The translations under genes were made by a program, and so were the position numbers. The notes under the pieces are model-generated. The model was given only the letters and a program-made list of their open reading frames with translations, had not been told where the DNA came from and did not search any database. From the NCBI GenBank assembly GCA_965263045.1, contig CBDHGK010000041.1, positions 5,332,001 to 5,396,000 on the forward strand: DNA of 64,000 bases, written 5' to 3'. The stretch's first letter is position 1, and each line of letters opens with the position of its first letter. The stretch is from G963664115 sp965263045 (GTDB lineage: Bacteria > Acidobacteriota > Terriglobia > 20CM-2-55-15). This document shows, one piece after another, positions 17,286-26,470 of the stretch.

Positions 17286-17563
17286 CGCTCGGTAATCACC
17301 CGGGGGACCTTGAACAGCCCGGGCGTTTTTGCGGCTTCGTTGCTTCCGGCTCGAGTCTCAACGCGGTCTGCACGTTCGGTATGTGTTGCCAGGGTGACCA
17401 CTTGGGCCGTGGGCTCGATCGAATCGGTGTCGAGGGTATTGAGGAGTTCGACGTATTCGACGATCCGGCTCAGTTGCGCCGCCAGTGCCTCTTTTTCCCC
17501 GTCGGGGACCTCAAGGTTGGCCAACGCGGCGACGTAGGCGACGTCAGTTGCGCTTATTTTCAT
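17282..17563 (-). CDS. gatC: Aspartyl/glutamyl-tRNA amidotransferase subunit C
   Basis: The 93-residue protein begins MKISATDVAYVAALANLEV and has the family features VEYVELLNTLDTDSIEPTAQ and a C-terminal FKVPRVI segment that packs on GatA. GatC stabilises the GatA-GatB interface. Its start lies inside the end of the dciA-like gene and its stop overlaps gatA, showing tight translational coupling. Confidence 0.95.
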   Translation of the reverse strand: MKISATDVAYVAALANLEVPDGEKEALAAQLSRIVEYVELLNTLDTDSIEPTAQVVTLATHTERADRVETRAGSNEAAKTPGLFKVPRVITER

Positions 17564-17846
17564 AGATAAACCCGATATCGGTAATCCATCCGTTTGGCCA
17601 CGGTTCGTTCAAACGCCGCACCAGCCATGGCTTGATGGACAGCAGTTGTCGCTTCCACGTCGGATCGGGAACGCGGATGACGACGCGCGTGCTGTCGATT
17701 GCAACGGCCGCCGTCGATTCGGCCAGTGAGCTGCCTACGAGCTGTGGCCAGAGACTCTGAAGCAAACGCAGGTCCAGTTCCTCGTCCCATTCCCTGGAAT
17801 TCCGCAGCCCGGCAATAATCTGGCGAAGTGTTGGATCGAATGGCAT
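17544..17846 (-). CDS. DciA-like (DUF721) protein
   Basis: The 100 residues show the DUF721 pattern: LRLLQSLWPQLVGSSLAEST, then VVIRVPDPTWKRQLLSIKPW and VRRLNEPWP. DciA proteins are the ancestral bacterial loaders of the replicative helicase DnaB; short members such as this contain only the KH-like domain. It is the first gene of the operon with gatC and gatA, overlapping gatC by 20 bases. The assignment is by pattern and is moderately sure. Confidence 0.7.
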   Translation of the reverse strand: MPFDPTLRQIIAGLRNSREWDEELDLRLLQSLWPQLVGSSLAESTAAVAIDSTRVVIRVPDPTWKRQLLSIKPWLVRRLNEPWPNGWITDIGFIYENKRN

Positions 17847-17976
17847 AGTCTGTGAAGTACCGGCGGGATCGTTCAGCTGCCACTAAGGCCATTATCCTTT
17901 TAGCACATTTGAGTGGTCGGCAGGGTCACAAGTTCTTACAATCAATGCATCAGCGAACGGGCTTCGAGGGGGTTTC

Positions 17977-20742
17977 ATGTTGAATCGTAAGGGATGCAGT
18001 ATTGCGCTCGTGCTGGTCTCCACCCTCATTTCATCGAACACCTTTGCACAGAGCGCGATCACGACTCCCCTCGAACAGTTCGGCTTCAATCTGGGTGACG
18101 ACCACCAGATCGCAAGCTACACACAGCTGGAGGGCTATTGGCAGCGGCTGGCGCGGGAATCAGACCGCATGTCGCTGGAGGTGATCGGGACGACGGCCGA
18201 GGGCCGCCCGATCTATATGGCGATTATCACCGCTGCCGGGAACCACGAGAACCTCGCTCGGTACAAGGACATATCGCGTCGTCTGGCCCTGGCAGAAAGT
18301 GTCTCAGAGGTGGAGGCGCGGGAGCTCGCCGCAGAGGGACGTTCCGTCGTCTGGATTGACGGAGGACTCCATGCGACCGAGATGCTCGGAGCTCAGCAAC
18401 TGATGGCATTCGTGTACCAGATGGTCAGTGGCACGGACGATGAAACCATGCGGTTTCTCGATGACACGATCCTTCTGGCGACTTGCGTCAATCCCGACGG
18501 TCTGGAACTGGTGGCGGACTGGTACATGCGTGAGCCGGATCCCGCCCAGCGCTCGATCTCCGATTTGCCGAGGCTGTACCAGAAGTACACCGGTCACGAC
18601 AACAACCGCGACTTCTACATGTCTTCCCAGCCCGAAACGCAGGCAATTAACAGGGTCCTATACCGCGAATGGTTTCCTCAGATCGTTTACAACCACCACC
18701 AGAGCGGTCCGGCCGGAACCGTTCTGTTCGCACCGCCTTTTCGTGACCCGTTCAACTACAACTATGATCCATTGGTCGTGACGAGTCTCGACCTGATTGC
18801 CGGCGCCATGCACAGCCGTTTTCTCGCCGAGGGAAAACCGGGTGCGACGATGCGTTCCGGTGCGAACTATTCGTCGTGGTGGAACGGGGGTTTGAGAACG
18901 ACTCCGTATTTTCACAACATGATCGGGCTGTTGACAGAGGTGATCGGGAGTCCCACCCCTCAGGAAATCCCGTTCGTTGTCGAGAGGCAATTGCCAGACG
19001 GTGATTATCCTTCACCGATCGAACCGCAGACGTGGCATTTCCGGCAGTCTATCGAGTATTCAATGACCGCGAATCGCGCCGTTCTCGATGTCGCTTCGCG
19101 ATACCGGGACACCCTGCTGTTCAATATATGGCGGATGGGCACGAACTCGATTGAGCGCGGCAGCCGGGACAACTGGACCATCACTCCGGATCGCGTGTCT
19201 TTGATCGATAGGGCCGTGACTGCCGATGGGAAACTCTCTCCCGATGGTCGGGACGCGCGGGATCCGAGGTACTTTGAGATGCTCCGGGATCCTGATCTCA
19301 GGGATGCCAGAGGTTACATCATTTCATCTCTGCAACCGGACTTCCTTACAGCTACGAAGTTCGTTAACGTATTGATCAAGAACGGAGTTCGGGCTTATCG
19401 TGCAACCGCCGAGTTCCAGGTTGGCGGGAGATCCTATCCGGCTGATTCCTTTGTCATCAAGACAGCCCAGGCGTTTCGCCCCCACGTGTTGGACATGTTT
19501 GAGCCACAGGACTACCCCGATGACTTTGCATTTCCCGGGGCGCCGCCGACCCCTCCGTATGACATAACTGGCTGGACACTCGCATATCAGATGGGAGTGG
19601 AGTTTGACAGGGTCCTCGAAGGCTTTGACGGTCCCTTTGAACGAATCGATGAAGCGGCCGTCCCGCCTGAGGGGAAGGTTGTTCCGGTTCCCGACCCCGC
19701 GGGCTATTTCCTGAGTCATGCCGTCAACGATGCCTTTATTGCCGTCAACCGTCTTTTGAAAGAAGGTGAAAGCGTTCATTGGCTGCGTGAAACCATCAGG
19801 GCGAACGGTAAAACCTATCCCGTCGGCACGATGTATATTCCGGCCGGGGCCGGCACGCCGGCGCGGCTGGGGCAACTGGCGACAGAGCTTGGGCTCATGT
19901 TCGAAGCCACAAGGGCGGAACCCAACTCCGATGCCTTTGAACTCAACGCGGTGCGTGTGGGACTCTGGGACCGTTATGGAGGTTCCGAAGCCTCCGGTTG
20001 GACTCGGTTTCTCCTGGAGAATTTCGAGTTTCCTTTCGACATCGTGTATCCCCCGGAACTTGATCGCGGCAATCTGATTTCGCGATTCGACGTTCTGATC
20101 TTTGTCGACGACGGGATACCGTCAGAAACCGGGGAGACCCCTTCGCTGATCAAGGACCGCAACATACCACCACAGTATGTGGGTCAGGTGGGAGACGTGA
20201 CCCTCGCCCGGACCGTACCGCGGCTCCGGGAGTTCATCGAAGCCGGTGGCACTATTCTGACGATAGGAGGGTCGACGGTTCTCGCCAGCCATCTCGGGCT
20301 GCCCGTGATCGATGCGCTGGCCGAGGCTGGCCCTGACGGTGCGGCCCGAAGATTGCCGGAGCAACGATTTTTCATACCCGGTTCAATCCTGCGGGTCCTT
20401 GTGAACGACGAACATCCGCTCGCATTCGGCGTGGGTCCCAACGTCGACGTTATTTTCAGCCGGAGCGCCGCATTCAGGCTGGATCCCGACGCTGGTGAAC
20501 GCCGGGTCGAGCCGGTCGCATGGTTCGGAGAGAACGCCCTGAAAAGCGGTTGGGCCTGGGGCGAGAACTATCTTGCCGATACGGTCGCAATTGTCGACCT
20601 GACGATGGGGGATGGAAAGCTCTTCCTGTTTGGTCCTGAAATCGCATTTCGAGCCCAACCCCACGGCACTTTCAAATTTCTGTTCAACGGCATCTACTAC
20701 GGCCACGCAGGGGCAGTCACACTGGGCGGTCGGCCCAGGTAG
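17977..20742 (+). CDS. Large secreted M14-family zinc carboxypeptidase
   Basis: A signal peptide (SIALVLVSTLISSNTFAQS) leads into an M14 catalytic domain. Zinc ligands are His132 and Glu135 in DGGLHATEML and a His in IVYNHHQSGPAG (240-241); VNPDGLEL and HDNNRDF are the typical substrate-binding segments, and LTEVIGSP supplies the probable catalytic glutamate. Beyond about residue 380, some 540 residues form a beta-rich C-terminal region with a glutamine-amidotransferase-like stretch (VLIFVDDGI... GGTILTIGGS). This 920-residue layout is common in Acidobacteria and Bacteroidetes (recalled). It would trim peptides in the periplasm or outside. It is single and divergent from the dciA operon. Confidence 0.88.
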   Translation: MLNRKGCSIALVLVSTLISSNTFAQSAITTPLEQFGFNLGDDHQIASYTQLEGYWQRLARESDRMSLEVIGTTAEGRPIYMAIITAAGNHENLARYKDISRRLALAESVSEVEARELAAEGRSVVWIDGGLHATEMLGAQQLMAFVYQMVSGTDDETMRFLDDTILLATCVNPDGLELVADWYMREPDPAQRSISDLPRLYQKYTGHDNNRDFYMSSQPETQAINRVLYREWFPQIVYNHHQSGPAGTVLFAPPFRDPFNYNYDPLVVTSLDLIAGAMHSRFLAEGKPGATMRSGANYSSWWNGGLRTTPYFHNMIGLLTEVIGSPTPQEIPFVVERQLPDGDYPSPIEPQTWHFRQSIEYSMTANRAVLDVASRYRDTLLFNIWRMGTNSIERGSRDNWTITPDRVSLIDRAVTADGKLSPDGRDARDPRYFEMLRDPDLRDARGYIISSLQPDFLTATKFVNVLIKNGVRAYRATAEFQVGGRSYPADSFVIKTAQAFRPHVLDMFEPQDYPDDFAFPGAPPTPPYDITGWTLAYQMGVEFDRVLEGFDGPFERIDEAAVPPEGKVVPVPDPAGYFLSHAVNDAFIAVNRLLKEGESVHWLRETIRANGKTYPVGTMYIPAGAGTPARLGQLATELGLMFEATRAEPNSDAFELNAVRVGLWDRYGGSEASGWTRFLLENFEFPFDIVYPPELDRGNLISRFDVLIFVDDGIPSETGETPSLIKDRNIPPQYVGQVGDVTLARTVPRLREFIEAGGTILTIGGSTVLASHLGLPVIDALAEAGPDGAARRLPEQRFFIPGSILRVLVNDEHPLAFGVGPNVDVIFSRSAAFRLDPDAGERRVEPVAWFGENALKSGWAWGENYLADTVAIVDLTMGDGKLFLFGPEIAFRAQPHGTFKFLFNGIYYGHAGAVTLGGRPR

Positions 20743-20820
20743 TGGCTAGCCGTGAGGAACTGGAGGCGCTGCCCAAGGCTTTCGCTGTTCCGCACTTTCA
20801 AACAGGCAACGCCGATCCCA

Positions 20821-21234
20821 TCACAGCTGGTACAGCATAAAATAAACGACGACGCCGGTGATGGAGACGTATATCCAGACTGGGAACGTCCAGTGCGCGA
20901 TTCGGCGATGCCTGTCCAGCTGACCGCTGTATCCCAGATAGACGGTTCGAAGCACCATCGGAACGACTGCCGCCGCAAGAACCGTATGAGTCAACAGAAT
21001 CGACAGGTATGCGGTCCGAATCCAGCCCTCCCGCTCAAAGCGGACTGAACCCACCTGGTAATGGTAAACGAGGTAAGAGGTCAGAAAGACGGACGAAACA
21101 AGCACGGCCCCAACGATGCACACCTTGTGAGCCGAGATCCGTCGTTTATATGCGAAATAGACGCCGAGGCTCACCAGGGTGCCACTCGTGAAGTTCAGCA
21201 GAGCGTTTACGGCCGGGAGGTTCGTGTAGTCCAC
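20821..21234 (-). CDS. DUF420 membrane protein, oxidase-assembly associated
   Basis: The 137-residue protein has four membrane helices. It carries the DUF420 features VCIVGAVLVSSVFLTSYLVY followed by a His in YHYQVG, LLTHTVLAAAVVPMVL, and HRRIAHWTFPVWIYVSITGV. Members such as the Bacillus and Staphylococcus CtaM type help mature haem-copper oxidases. It starts with GTG sharing one base with the SCO stop codon and is the last gene of the respiratory run. Confidence 0.85.
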   Translation of the reverse strand: MDYTNLPAVNALLNFTSGTLVSLGVYFAYKRRISAHKVCIVGAVLVSSVFLTSYLVYHYQVGSVRFEREGWIRTAYLSILLTHTVLAAAVVPMVLRTVYLGYSGQLDRHRRIAHWTFPVWIYVSITGVVVYFMLYQL

Positions 21235-21839
21235 TAACCGGCTCCGGCAAGAAGCGTCCTGACGTCATCCTCGATGAGGGCATGGGAATCCTGCGTGGTT
21301 CCGTCGTAGTAGTTTCGAATGCGTCCCTGCTGATCTACGAGGACAAAGCGGGTGCTGTGAGTAATCGGTTCGATTTCGGATCCGAAGGTGTCGTCCACCG
21401 CCAGGTGAAAACCTTCCTGCGACAATCGGTAGATGTCGTCCCGCGCTCCAGTCAGAAACAGCCACCGCTCTGGATCAGCACCGTAAACATTTGCGTATTC
21501 GGTAAGCACTTCGGGTGTGTCCCTGGCCGGATCCACCGTAATCGATACGAACCGGACTGCGTCGGGCAACACGCTCTGCAAAGAACGCATCTGGACGCTC
21601 ATCATGGGGCAGGTACCGCCGCAGTGAGTAAAAATCAGATTGGCGACCCAAACCTGGCCGATCAAATCGCCCAGCGTGACGGCCTCTCCATTCCGCTCGA
21701 CAAGTTCGAACTCGGGAACGCCACCAAAATCGTTCAACGGCTCGTCACTTTGCATCGAACGAAAAACGACCAACATGCCGATTCCCGAGACGATAATGGC
21801 GATCGCTGCAAGCGACGACCAGTGCGGTAGGCGGAACAC
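21234..21839 (-). CDS. SCO1/SenC-type copper chaperone
   Basis: A single N-terminal membrane anchor is followed by a thioredoxin fold with the copper-binding CGGTC motif (FTHCGGTCPMMSVQMRSL) and the partner histidine in EPITHSTRFVLVDQQGRIR. I prefer the GTG start at 21839, which follows AAAGAGGTG; the frame is open ten codons further to a TTG at 21869. SCO proteins deliver copper to the CuA site of cytochrome oxidase. The gene overlaps DUF420 and follows the ABC exporter, placing both in oxidase assembly. Confidence 0.92.
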   Translation of the reverse strand: MFRLPHWSSLAAIAIIVSGIGMLVVFRSMQSDEPLNDFGGVPEFELVERNGEAVTLGDLIGQVWVANLIFTHCGGTCPMMSVQMRSLQSVLPDAVRFVSITVDPARDTPEVLTEYANVYGADPERWLFLTGARDDIYRLSQEGFHLAVDDTFGSEIEPITHSTRFVLVDQQGRIRNYYDGTTQDSHALIEDDVRTLLAGAG

Positions 21840-21979
21840 TCTAATACACCTCTTTCGACAACGGATCAACTATGGTGGTACGACAACAGTCGAATCTGCT
21901 GTCGGAAAATTCCAATCGCACATGCGACTCCCGGATAGAGATCGATAACTTCGCGGGCACAATCAATCGCCGGCGGCTC

Positions 21980-22750
21980 TCAGCGTCGGTGCGTGACCCC
22001 GAGGGCAGCAATGAACATCGCCACTCCGAACGTGACGAGCACCGCCAGGGAGACCACGGGCGCCGGGCCTCCAATCGCCGCATACGTTGTGGGCCCGTAC
22101 AGACTCCAGCGAACCGCGGCGACGCCATAGGTGACCGGGTTCACGGCAATAACCCATTGTAACCAGCCGGGTGCACCATTCGCCGGGAAAACCGCTCCCG
22201 AAAGCAGCCACATGGGGATCAGAAACAGGTTCATGATCGCGTGAAAGCCCTGGGTGGAGTCCAGGCTCCAGGCGATCACGTAACCGAGGGCCGTCAACCC
22301 GAAAGCGACAAGGCCGAGAACGACCATTGTGATAAAGACTGCCGCGGGCGAAAGGCCAATCACAAGCGGAGCCAGAGCCATGAAGACCATCCCCTGAATC
22401 AACGCCAGCGTCGTTGACCCGCTCACCTTCCCGAGGACGATCGTTGAACGGGGAACCGGTGCGGCAAGGACGGATTGAAGGAAGCCTTCTCTGCGATCCT
22501 CGATGATCGAAATCGTTGAGAATATGGAGGTAAATAAAAGGATCAGGACGATAGTTCCAGGAAAAAAATATTCCATGTAGTTGATCGTTCCTTCAGGGGA
22601 GGGAAGGCTGAAGGAAGTGCCGACACCCGACCCCAACAATAGCCAGAAGACAACGGGAGAACCCAATGCGCCTACGATCCGGCTCTTTTGCCGGAAAAAG
22701 CGGACCAGTTCGCGCTGCCACAAGGTCGCAGAAGCCAGCAGGATGTTCAT
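21980..22750 (-). CDS. ABC-2 type exporter permease
   Basis: The 256 residues hold six membrane helices of the ABC-2 family. The typical amphipathic start WQRELVRFFRQKSRIVGALG precedes FFPGTIVLILLFTSIFSTIS, EDRREGFLQSVLAAPVPRST, and LFLIPMWLLSGAVFPANGAP. It overlaps the ATPase gene by four bases, so the two form one transporter. The substrate is unknown; its place between haem O synthase and the SCO gene suggests oxidase biogenesis (inference). Confidence 0.9.
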   Translation of the reverse strand: MNILLASATLWQRELVRFFRQKSRIVGALGSPVVFWLLLGSGVGTSFSLPSPEGTINYMEYFFPGTIVLILLFTSIFSTISIIEDRREGFLQSVLAAPVPRSTIVLGKVSGSTTLALIQGMVFMALAPLVIGLSPAAVFITMVVLGLVAFGLTALGYVIAWSLDSTQGFHAIMNLFLIPMWLLSGAVFPANGAPGWLQWVIAVNPVTYGVAAVRWSLYGPTTYAAIGGPAPVVSLAVLVTFGVAMFIAALGVTHRR

Positions 22751-23670
22751 GACTCCTCCCAGAGACGATGCCCCGTGCTGTCGATAAAGACGTCTTCCAG
22801 GGTCGGTTTCGCCAATGTTACCGAGTCAATCGTTCCCGGAAACGCTTCAATCAACTGTGCAATAAACGCGTGTCCATTCGTCTTTTCTATCCGTACAGAA
22901 CCGTTCAACACTGTGGGTTTCAGGTCGAACGTTTCGGCAATCTGTTTCGAAAGTATTTCCGGATCTTTGCTGGTTAAAGCAATGATATCTCCGCCGATCC
23001 GTTGCTTGAGAGATTGCGGGGTACCCGACCCGACAACGCGTCCCTGGTTCAGAATCAGGACGTGATCGGAACGATCCCCCTCATCGATTAGATGGGTTGT
23101 TGCCAGGATCGTGACTCCTTCGGAATCCCTGAGTCCTTCCAAGTATTGCCAGAGATCGTGTCGCGCCCCGGGGTCGAGACCCACGGAAGGTTCATCCAGG
23201 ATCAGCAGCTTGGGTTGGTGGAGCATGCCCTTGGCCAGTTCGACCCGGCGGCGGAGCCCGCCCGATAACGTTTCGACCAGGCTGGATGCCCTGTCGATGA
23301 TCTTGAGCCGACCCATCATGTCGTCCACTCGTGATCGGAGGACGTGACTGTAAAGGCCGTAAAGGTGGCCCTGATGAATGAGATTCTCGCGGACCGTCAG
23401 CTTGATATCGAGGCTGGGGTTTTGAAATACAATTCCGATTTGCTGCCGAATCCGGGCGCTGTCCCGTCTGATATCGAGGTCGAATACCCTGGCCGTGCCT
23501 TCGGATGGTAGAAAAAGCGTTGACAGTATTCGAAACAACGTCGTCTTGCCGCCGCCGTTCGGACCCAGCAAGCTGAAGATCTCGGCCTCTTTGACCTCGA
23601 AGCACACTTCCGACAGCGCCATACGTTCTCCGTAGTAGTGCGTCAGGTTTTCTACTTCGACGACCTGCAT
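22747..23670 (-). CDS. ABC transporter ATP-binding protein
   Basis: I place the start at 23670 (MQVVEVENLTHYYGE); the frame is open about 90 codons further, but that part overlaps ctaB and has no family resemblance. Walker A reads LLGPNGGGKTTLFR, the Q-loop GIVFQNPSLD, the signature ETLSGGLRRRVELAKG, Walker B LLILDEPSVGLDPGA, and the switch His is in LATTHLIDE. The Walker A has Gly-Gly-Gly where Ala/Ser-Gly is usual. The C-terminal 90 residues are the extra domain of the DrrA/CcmA type. Energises the adjacent permease. Confidence 0.92.
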   Translation of the reverse strand: MQVVEVENLTHYYGERMALSEVCFEVKEAEIFSLLGPNGGGKTTLFRILSTLFLPSEGTARVFDLDIRRDSARIRQQIGIVFQNPSLDIKLTVRENLIHQGHLYGLYSHVLRSRVDDMMGRLKIIDRASSLVETLSGGLRRRVELAKGMLHQPKLLILDEPSVGLDPGARHDLWQYLEGLRDSEGVTILATTHLIDEGDRSDHVLILNQGRVVGSGTPQSLKQRIGGDIIALTSKDPEILSKQIAETFDLKPTVLNGSVRIEKTNGHAFIAQLIEAFPGTIDSVTLAKPTLEDVFIDSTGHRLWEES

Positions 23671-23702
23671 TGATCGATTGAACCTGGTCAAGAATTCTTG
23701 GG

Positions 23703-24599
23703 TCAGCTTGCCTTGCCGATGACCATCATCAGAAATACTGCGGGAAGATACAGGATTGAAATCCTCAGGAGTCGCCGGGCGGCGACGGGAGTCCGGAACA
23801 GGGCGAGGGCTACGCCATAGCTGAGATAGACCAGGCCTGCCAGCAGCGCACCGAACATGTAAACGTTGCCCGTCACGCCGATGCTCGTCGGCAGCAGGCT
23901 GATGGGAATCAACGCGCAACAATAGAAAATGATCTGGCGGCAAGCGCTGAGCTCGCCACTGTTGTGGATTGTCAGGCTTCGGAATCCGCCTCGGACGTAG
24001 TCCTCATCGTACAGCCATGCGATCGCAAGGAAATGTGGCATCTGCCACAGGAACACGACCGAGAACAAGGCCAGAGCCATCGCGTCGACCGGACCTCCAG
24101 CCGCCGTCCACCCCAGAACTGGCGGCGCCGCGCCTGGAACTGCGCCAACGAGTGTCGCGAATGCGGTGTGGCTCTTCAACGGTGTGTACAGAAACACGTA
24201 TAGCAGCAGTGTGACAGCCGCGAGGATGCCCGTGATGATGTTGGTGAACAGAAGGAGGTAGGTAATCCCTGCCAGTGAAATAGCCACGGCAAAAACCAGT
24301 GCATCGATGTCACCGATGCGACCCGACGGCAGAGGCCGGTCCCGGGTCCGATGCATGCGTCCGTCCTGGTCGCGCTCCAGGTATTGATTGGACGCGCTTG
24401 CCCCTCCAGCCACCAGGGCCACACCTACGATGGCGTGGATGAACAAGATGCCGGCCATGCCGCCGGCTGAGGCCATATAGAAGCCGACAGCCGTGGTAAC
24501 CAACACCAGGGAAGTGATTCGAGGCTTGGTGAGTTCGAGATACTCCCCAATGCGGCTACGCCGGATCGTAGCATCCGCGCCAATTGCTCTCATGGTCAT
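23703..24599 (-). CDS. ctaB: Protoheme IX farnesyltransferase (haem O synthase)
   Basis: The start at 24599 gives an ATGA overlap with ctaA; the longer frame upstream is antisense-like within that gene. The UbiA-type motifs are clear: NQYLERDQDGRMHRTRDRPL for the first Asp-rich site and YDEDYVRGGF for the second, among about nine membrane helices. It adds a farnesyl group to protohaem to make haem O, which the adjacent CtaA-type enzyme converts to haem A for the terminal oxidase. Length (298 residues) is normal. Confidence 0.95.
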   Translation of the reverse strand: MTMRAIGADATIRRSRIGEYLELTKPRITSLVLVTTAVGFYMASAGGMAGILFIHAIVGVALVAGGASASNQYLERDQDGRMHRTRDRPLPSGRIGDIDALVFAVAISLAGITYLLLFTNIITGILAAVTLLLYVFLYTPLKSHTAFATLVGAVPGAAPPVLGWTAAGGPVDAMALALFSVVFLWQMPHFLAIAWLYDEDYVRGGFRSLTIHNSGELSACRQIIFYCCALIPISLLPTSIGVTGNVYMFGALLAGLVYLSYGVALALFRTPVAARRLLRISILYLPAVFLMMVIGKAS

Positions 24600-25561
24600 G
24601 CCGGTTGAGGGGACCGGGCCCTCGCTCGAAGTCCGATCGGAAGCATCGCAAAGGCGCGCAGAGTGAGCAGGACGGATACGCCCAGGATCATGGCCCCTGT
24701 CACGACATGAAACGTCGTGACGACTGCGCTTTTTTGTGTCCAAATCGTGAAGGCGCCAAGCGTAAGCTGGATGCACAGGAGCGCGGCCATGGTCACAGAC
24801 GGCCGCAACAATCGGCTGTGAATTCGGTATTCGGAAAGAATTCGGATCAGCGTCCACAAAATCATTGTCGTTACGAGCAGGGCTCCGAGCCTGTGTGTGA
24901 AGTGAATCACGATGGAGGTGGATTCAAAGGGCGGCACGATCCGACCGAGGGCGAGAGGGAAGTCGGGAATGGCCAGTCCTGACCGGGTGTGCCGCATGAG
25001 AGCACCCAGCAGCAATTGCAGGTAGATCGCTGCCGTGGTGAGCCCGCACAACCATGGGAGACTGGGAGTTCCGCGTCGCGGGCCGGCCTCGGGCAGGCCC
25101 TGTTTCCAGTCTGGCGATGTAAACAGGGCCATCGCGACAATCATGCAAAAGAACGTTTGAGCCAGCAGGGCGTGACTGACCGACACCGGTGTCGGTAGAA
25201 GAAACAAAACCGTGATACCGCCCAGGATGCCTTGGGCGATCACCGCTCCGAGAGCCCCGAGAGCCCACCAGCGGACCCAGCCTCGCGTTTCTTTCCTCCA
25301 GGCCCAAACAGACAAGATGACGGTGAGAAAGCCGACGAATGAAGCGACCATGCGATGGCCGTGTTCGTAGAAAATTCCGCCGACCATCGGCGGGAAGAAC
25401 ATGCCGTAGGAGAGAGGCCAATCGGGAACCGCGAGACCGGATTCTGTGCTCGTCACCATGCCGCCCGCAAAAATCAGGAACGTTGTGCACAGTGCCGTGA
25501 ATACCGCAAACCGGTGAAGCCCGACATTGTCGGGTCCCGGTCCCGCCGCTCCCACAGACAT
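24596..25561 (-). CDS. ctaA: Haem A synthase (COX15/CtaA family)
   Basis: The 321 residues contain eight membrane helices in two four-helix halves. Haem-ligand histidines and the catalytic glutamate are in FYEHGHRMVASFVGF, SHALLAQTFF, VIHFTHRLGALLV and VTTFHVVTGAM. GLAVPDWPLSYG and GLAIPDFPLALG are the duplicated conserved loops. It oxidises the methyl group of haem O to the formyl of haem A. It lies three bases after the upstream lipoprotein gene and overlaps ctaB, so an oxidase using haem A is expected in this organism. Confidence 0.95.
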   Translation of the reverse strand: MSVGAAGPGPDNVGLHRFAVFTALCTTFLIFAGGMVTSTESGLAVPDWPLSYGMFFPPMVGGIFYEHGHRMVASFVGFLTVILSVWAWRKETRGWVRWWALGALGAVIAQGILGGITVLFLLPTPVSVSHALLAQTFFCMIVAMALFTSPDWKQGLPEAGPRRGTPSLPWLCGLTTAAIYLQLLLGALMRHTRSGLAIPDFPLALGRIVPPFESTSIVIHFTHRLGALLVTTMILWTLIRILSEYRIHSRLLRPSVTMAALLCIQLTLGAFTIWTQKSAVVTTFHVVTGAMILGVSVLLTLRAFAMLPIGLRARARSPQPA

Positions 25562-25564
25562 TGG

Positions 25565-26338
25565 CTATTCTGCCAAAAACGTGAAGTTCAGTTCGGCCGC
25601 TTCGCCGTCCGCAACGGTCACCGAGGCCGTCTGCTCGCCATAGCGCTCATGCCAGGCGACAATTTCGTATGTTCCCGGAGGCAGGTCCAGTGCGAAATCA
25701 CCCGTTTCCCCTGTGGATGTGTGGAACGGGTGGTCGAATACGCCGATGAAAGCTTCCATCCACCGGTGCACGTCGCAGCGCATCGGCAGCGGCATTTCAG
25801 GCTGGGCGAAGACTTGCATTGTTTCCATGTCCTGGACAGGCTGCCCGATGTTGAACGCGGTGTTGACTTCGGCCCACGCATGGATGTTGTGAAGCGTCGC
25901 GTCGCTGTTGCGAATTGTCAGCGTCTGGCCCGACATCATCGTGAACGCATGCGGTGTATAACTGCATCCGGTCTGGTCGATTACGGCAGCTTCGGCCGGA
26001 ACGCTGTAGCTTGGGCCTTCGTGGCCCGAACGCACGTAAATGATCACGAACTCGAGCTTGCCGTCTTCGGTAACGAGAACTTCCTTGCTCGTGGCTCCAG
26101 CAAATCCGTTCTGACAGAATGGATCTGCAGCCATCTGGATCAGTGGCATCTCGGGCGGCGTGCCATCGAACATGATGCTGCCCGAAACACTTGCAGTGGC
26201 GGTCGACGGGTCGTAGGCGGGTCCACCGCCACCCACCGGAGCCGGGGGCAATCCCGAATCATCTCCGCCGCCGCCGCATCCGGCAGCCACAAGGACGCAT
26301 ATCGATAAGATCAGCAATAACGCTTTTTTGTCATACAT
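25565..26338 (-). CDS. Lipoprotein with cupredoxin-like and carboxypeptidase-regulatory-like domains
   Basis: The signal ends at LVAAGC (Cys21), followed by a flexible Gly/Pro linker. The middle has MMSGQTLTIRNSDATLHNIH, MRCDVHRWMEAFIGV and FDHPFH, an arrangement of His, Cys, His and Met like plastocyanin-type copper sites. The last 60 residues (STGETGDFALDLPPGTYEIV) resemble a carboxypeptidase regulatory beta sandwich. Its place between the octahaem cytochrome and haem A synthase suggests an electron carrier or copper-handling protein on the periplasmic side (inference). Copper binding is not proven. Confidence 0.7.
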   Translation of the reverse strand: MYDKKALLLILSICVLVAAGCGGGGDDSGLPPAPVGGGGPAYDPSTATASVSGSIMFDGTPPEMPLIQMAADPFCQNGFAGATSKEVLVTEDGKLEFVIIYVRSGHEGPSYSVPAEAAVIDQTGCSYTPHAFTMMSGQTLTIRNSDATLHNIHAWAEVNTAFNIGQPVQDMETMQVFAQPEMPLPMRCDVHRWMEAFIGVFDHPFHTSTGETGDFALDLPPGTYEIVAWHERYGEQTASVTVADGEAAELNFTFLAE

Positions 26339-26470
26339 TGGACAAGTCTCCCAAAGAACTTAGAGTTGAATAATGCCATTTATCGCAGATTAACGGCGAT
26401 CATCCGCCCGGGCAGACGGACCGGCACCGAGCCTAAACCTCATGTGTCTCTCGCAGTGCGAAATTCGATA

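Noticed and set aside
25355..26308. 317-codon frame on the plus strand opposite ctaA and the lipoprotein gene
   Set aside because: Composition rich in Arg and His and no motif; it overlaps two well-supported genes.
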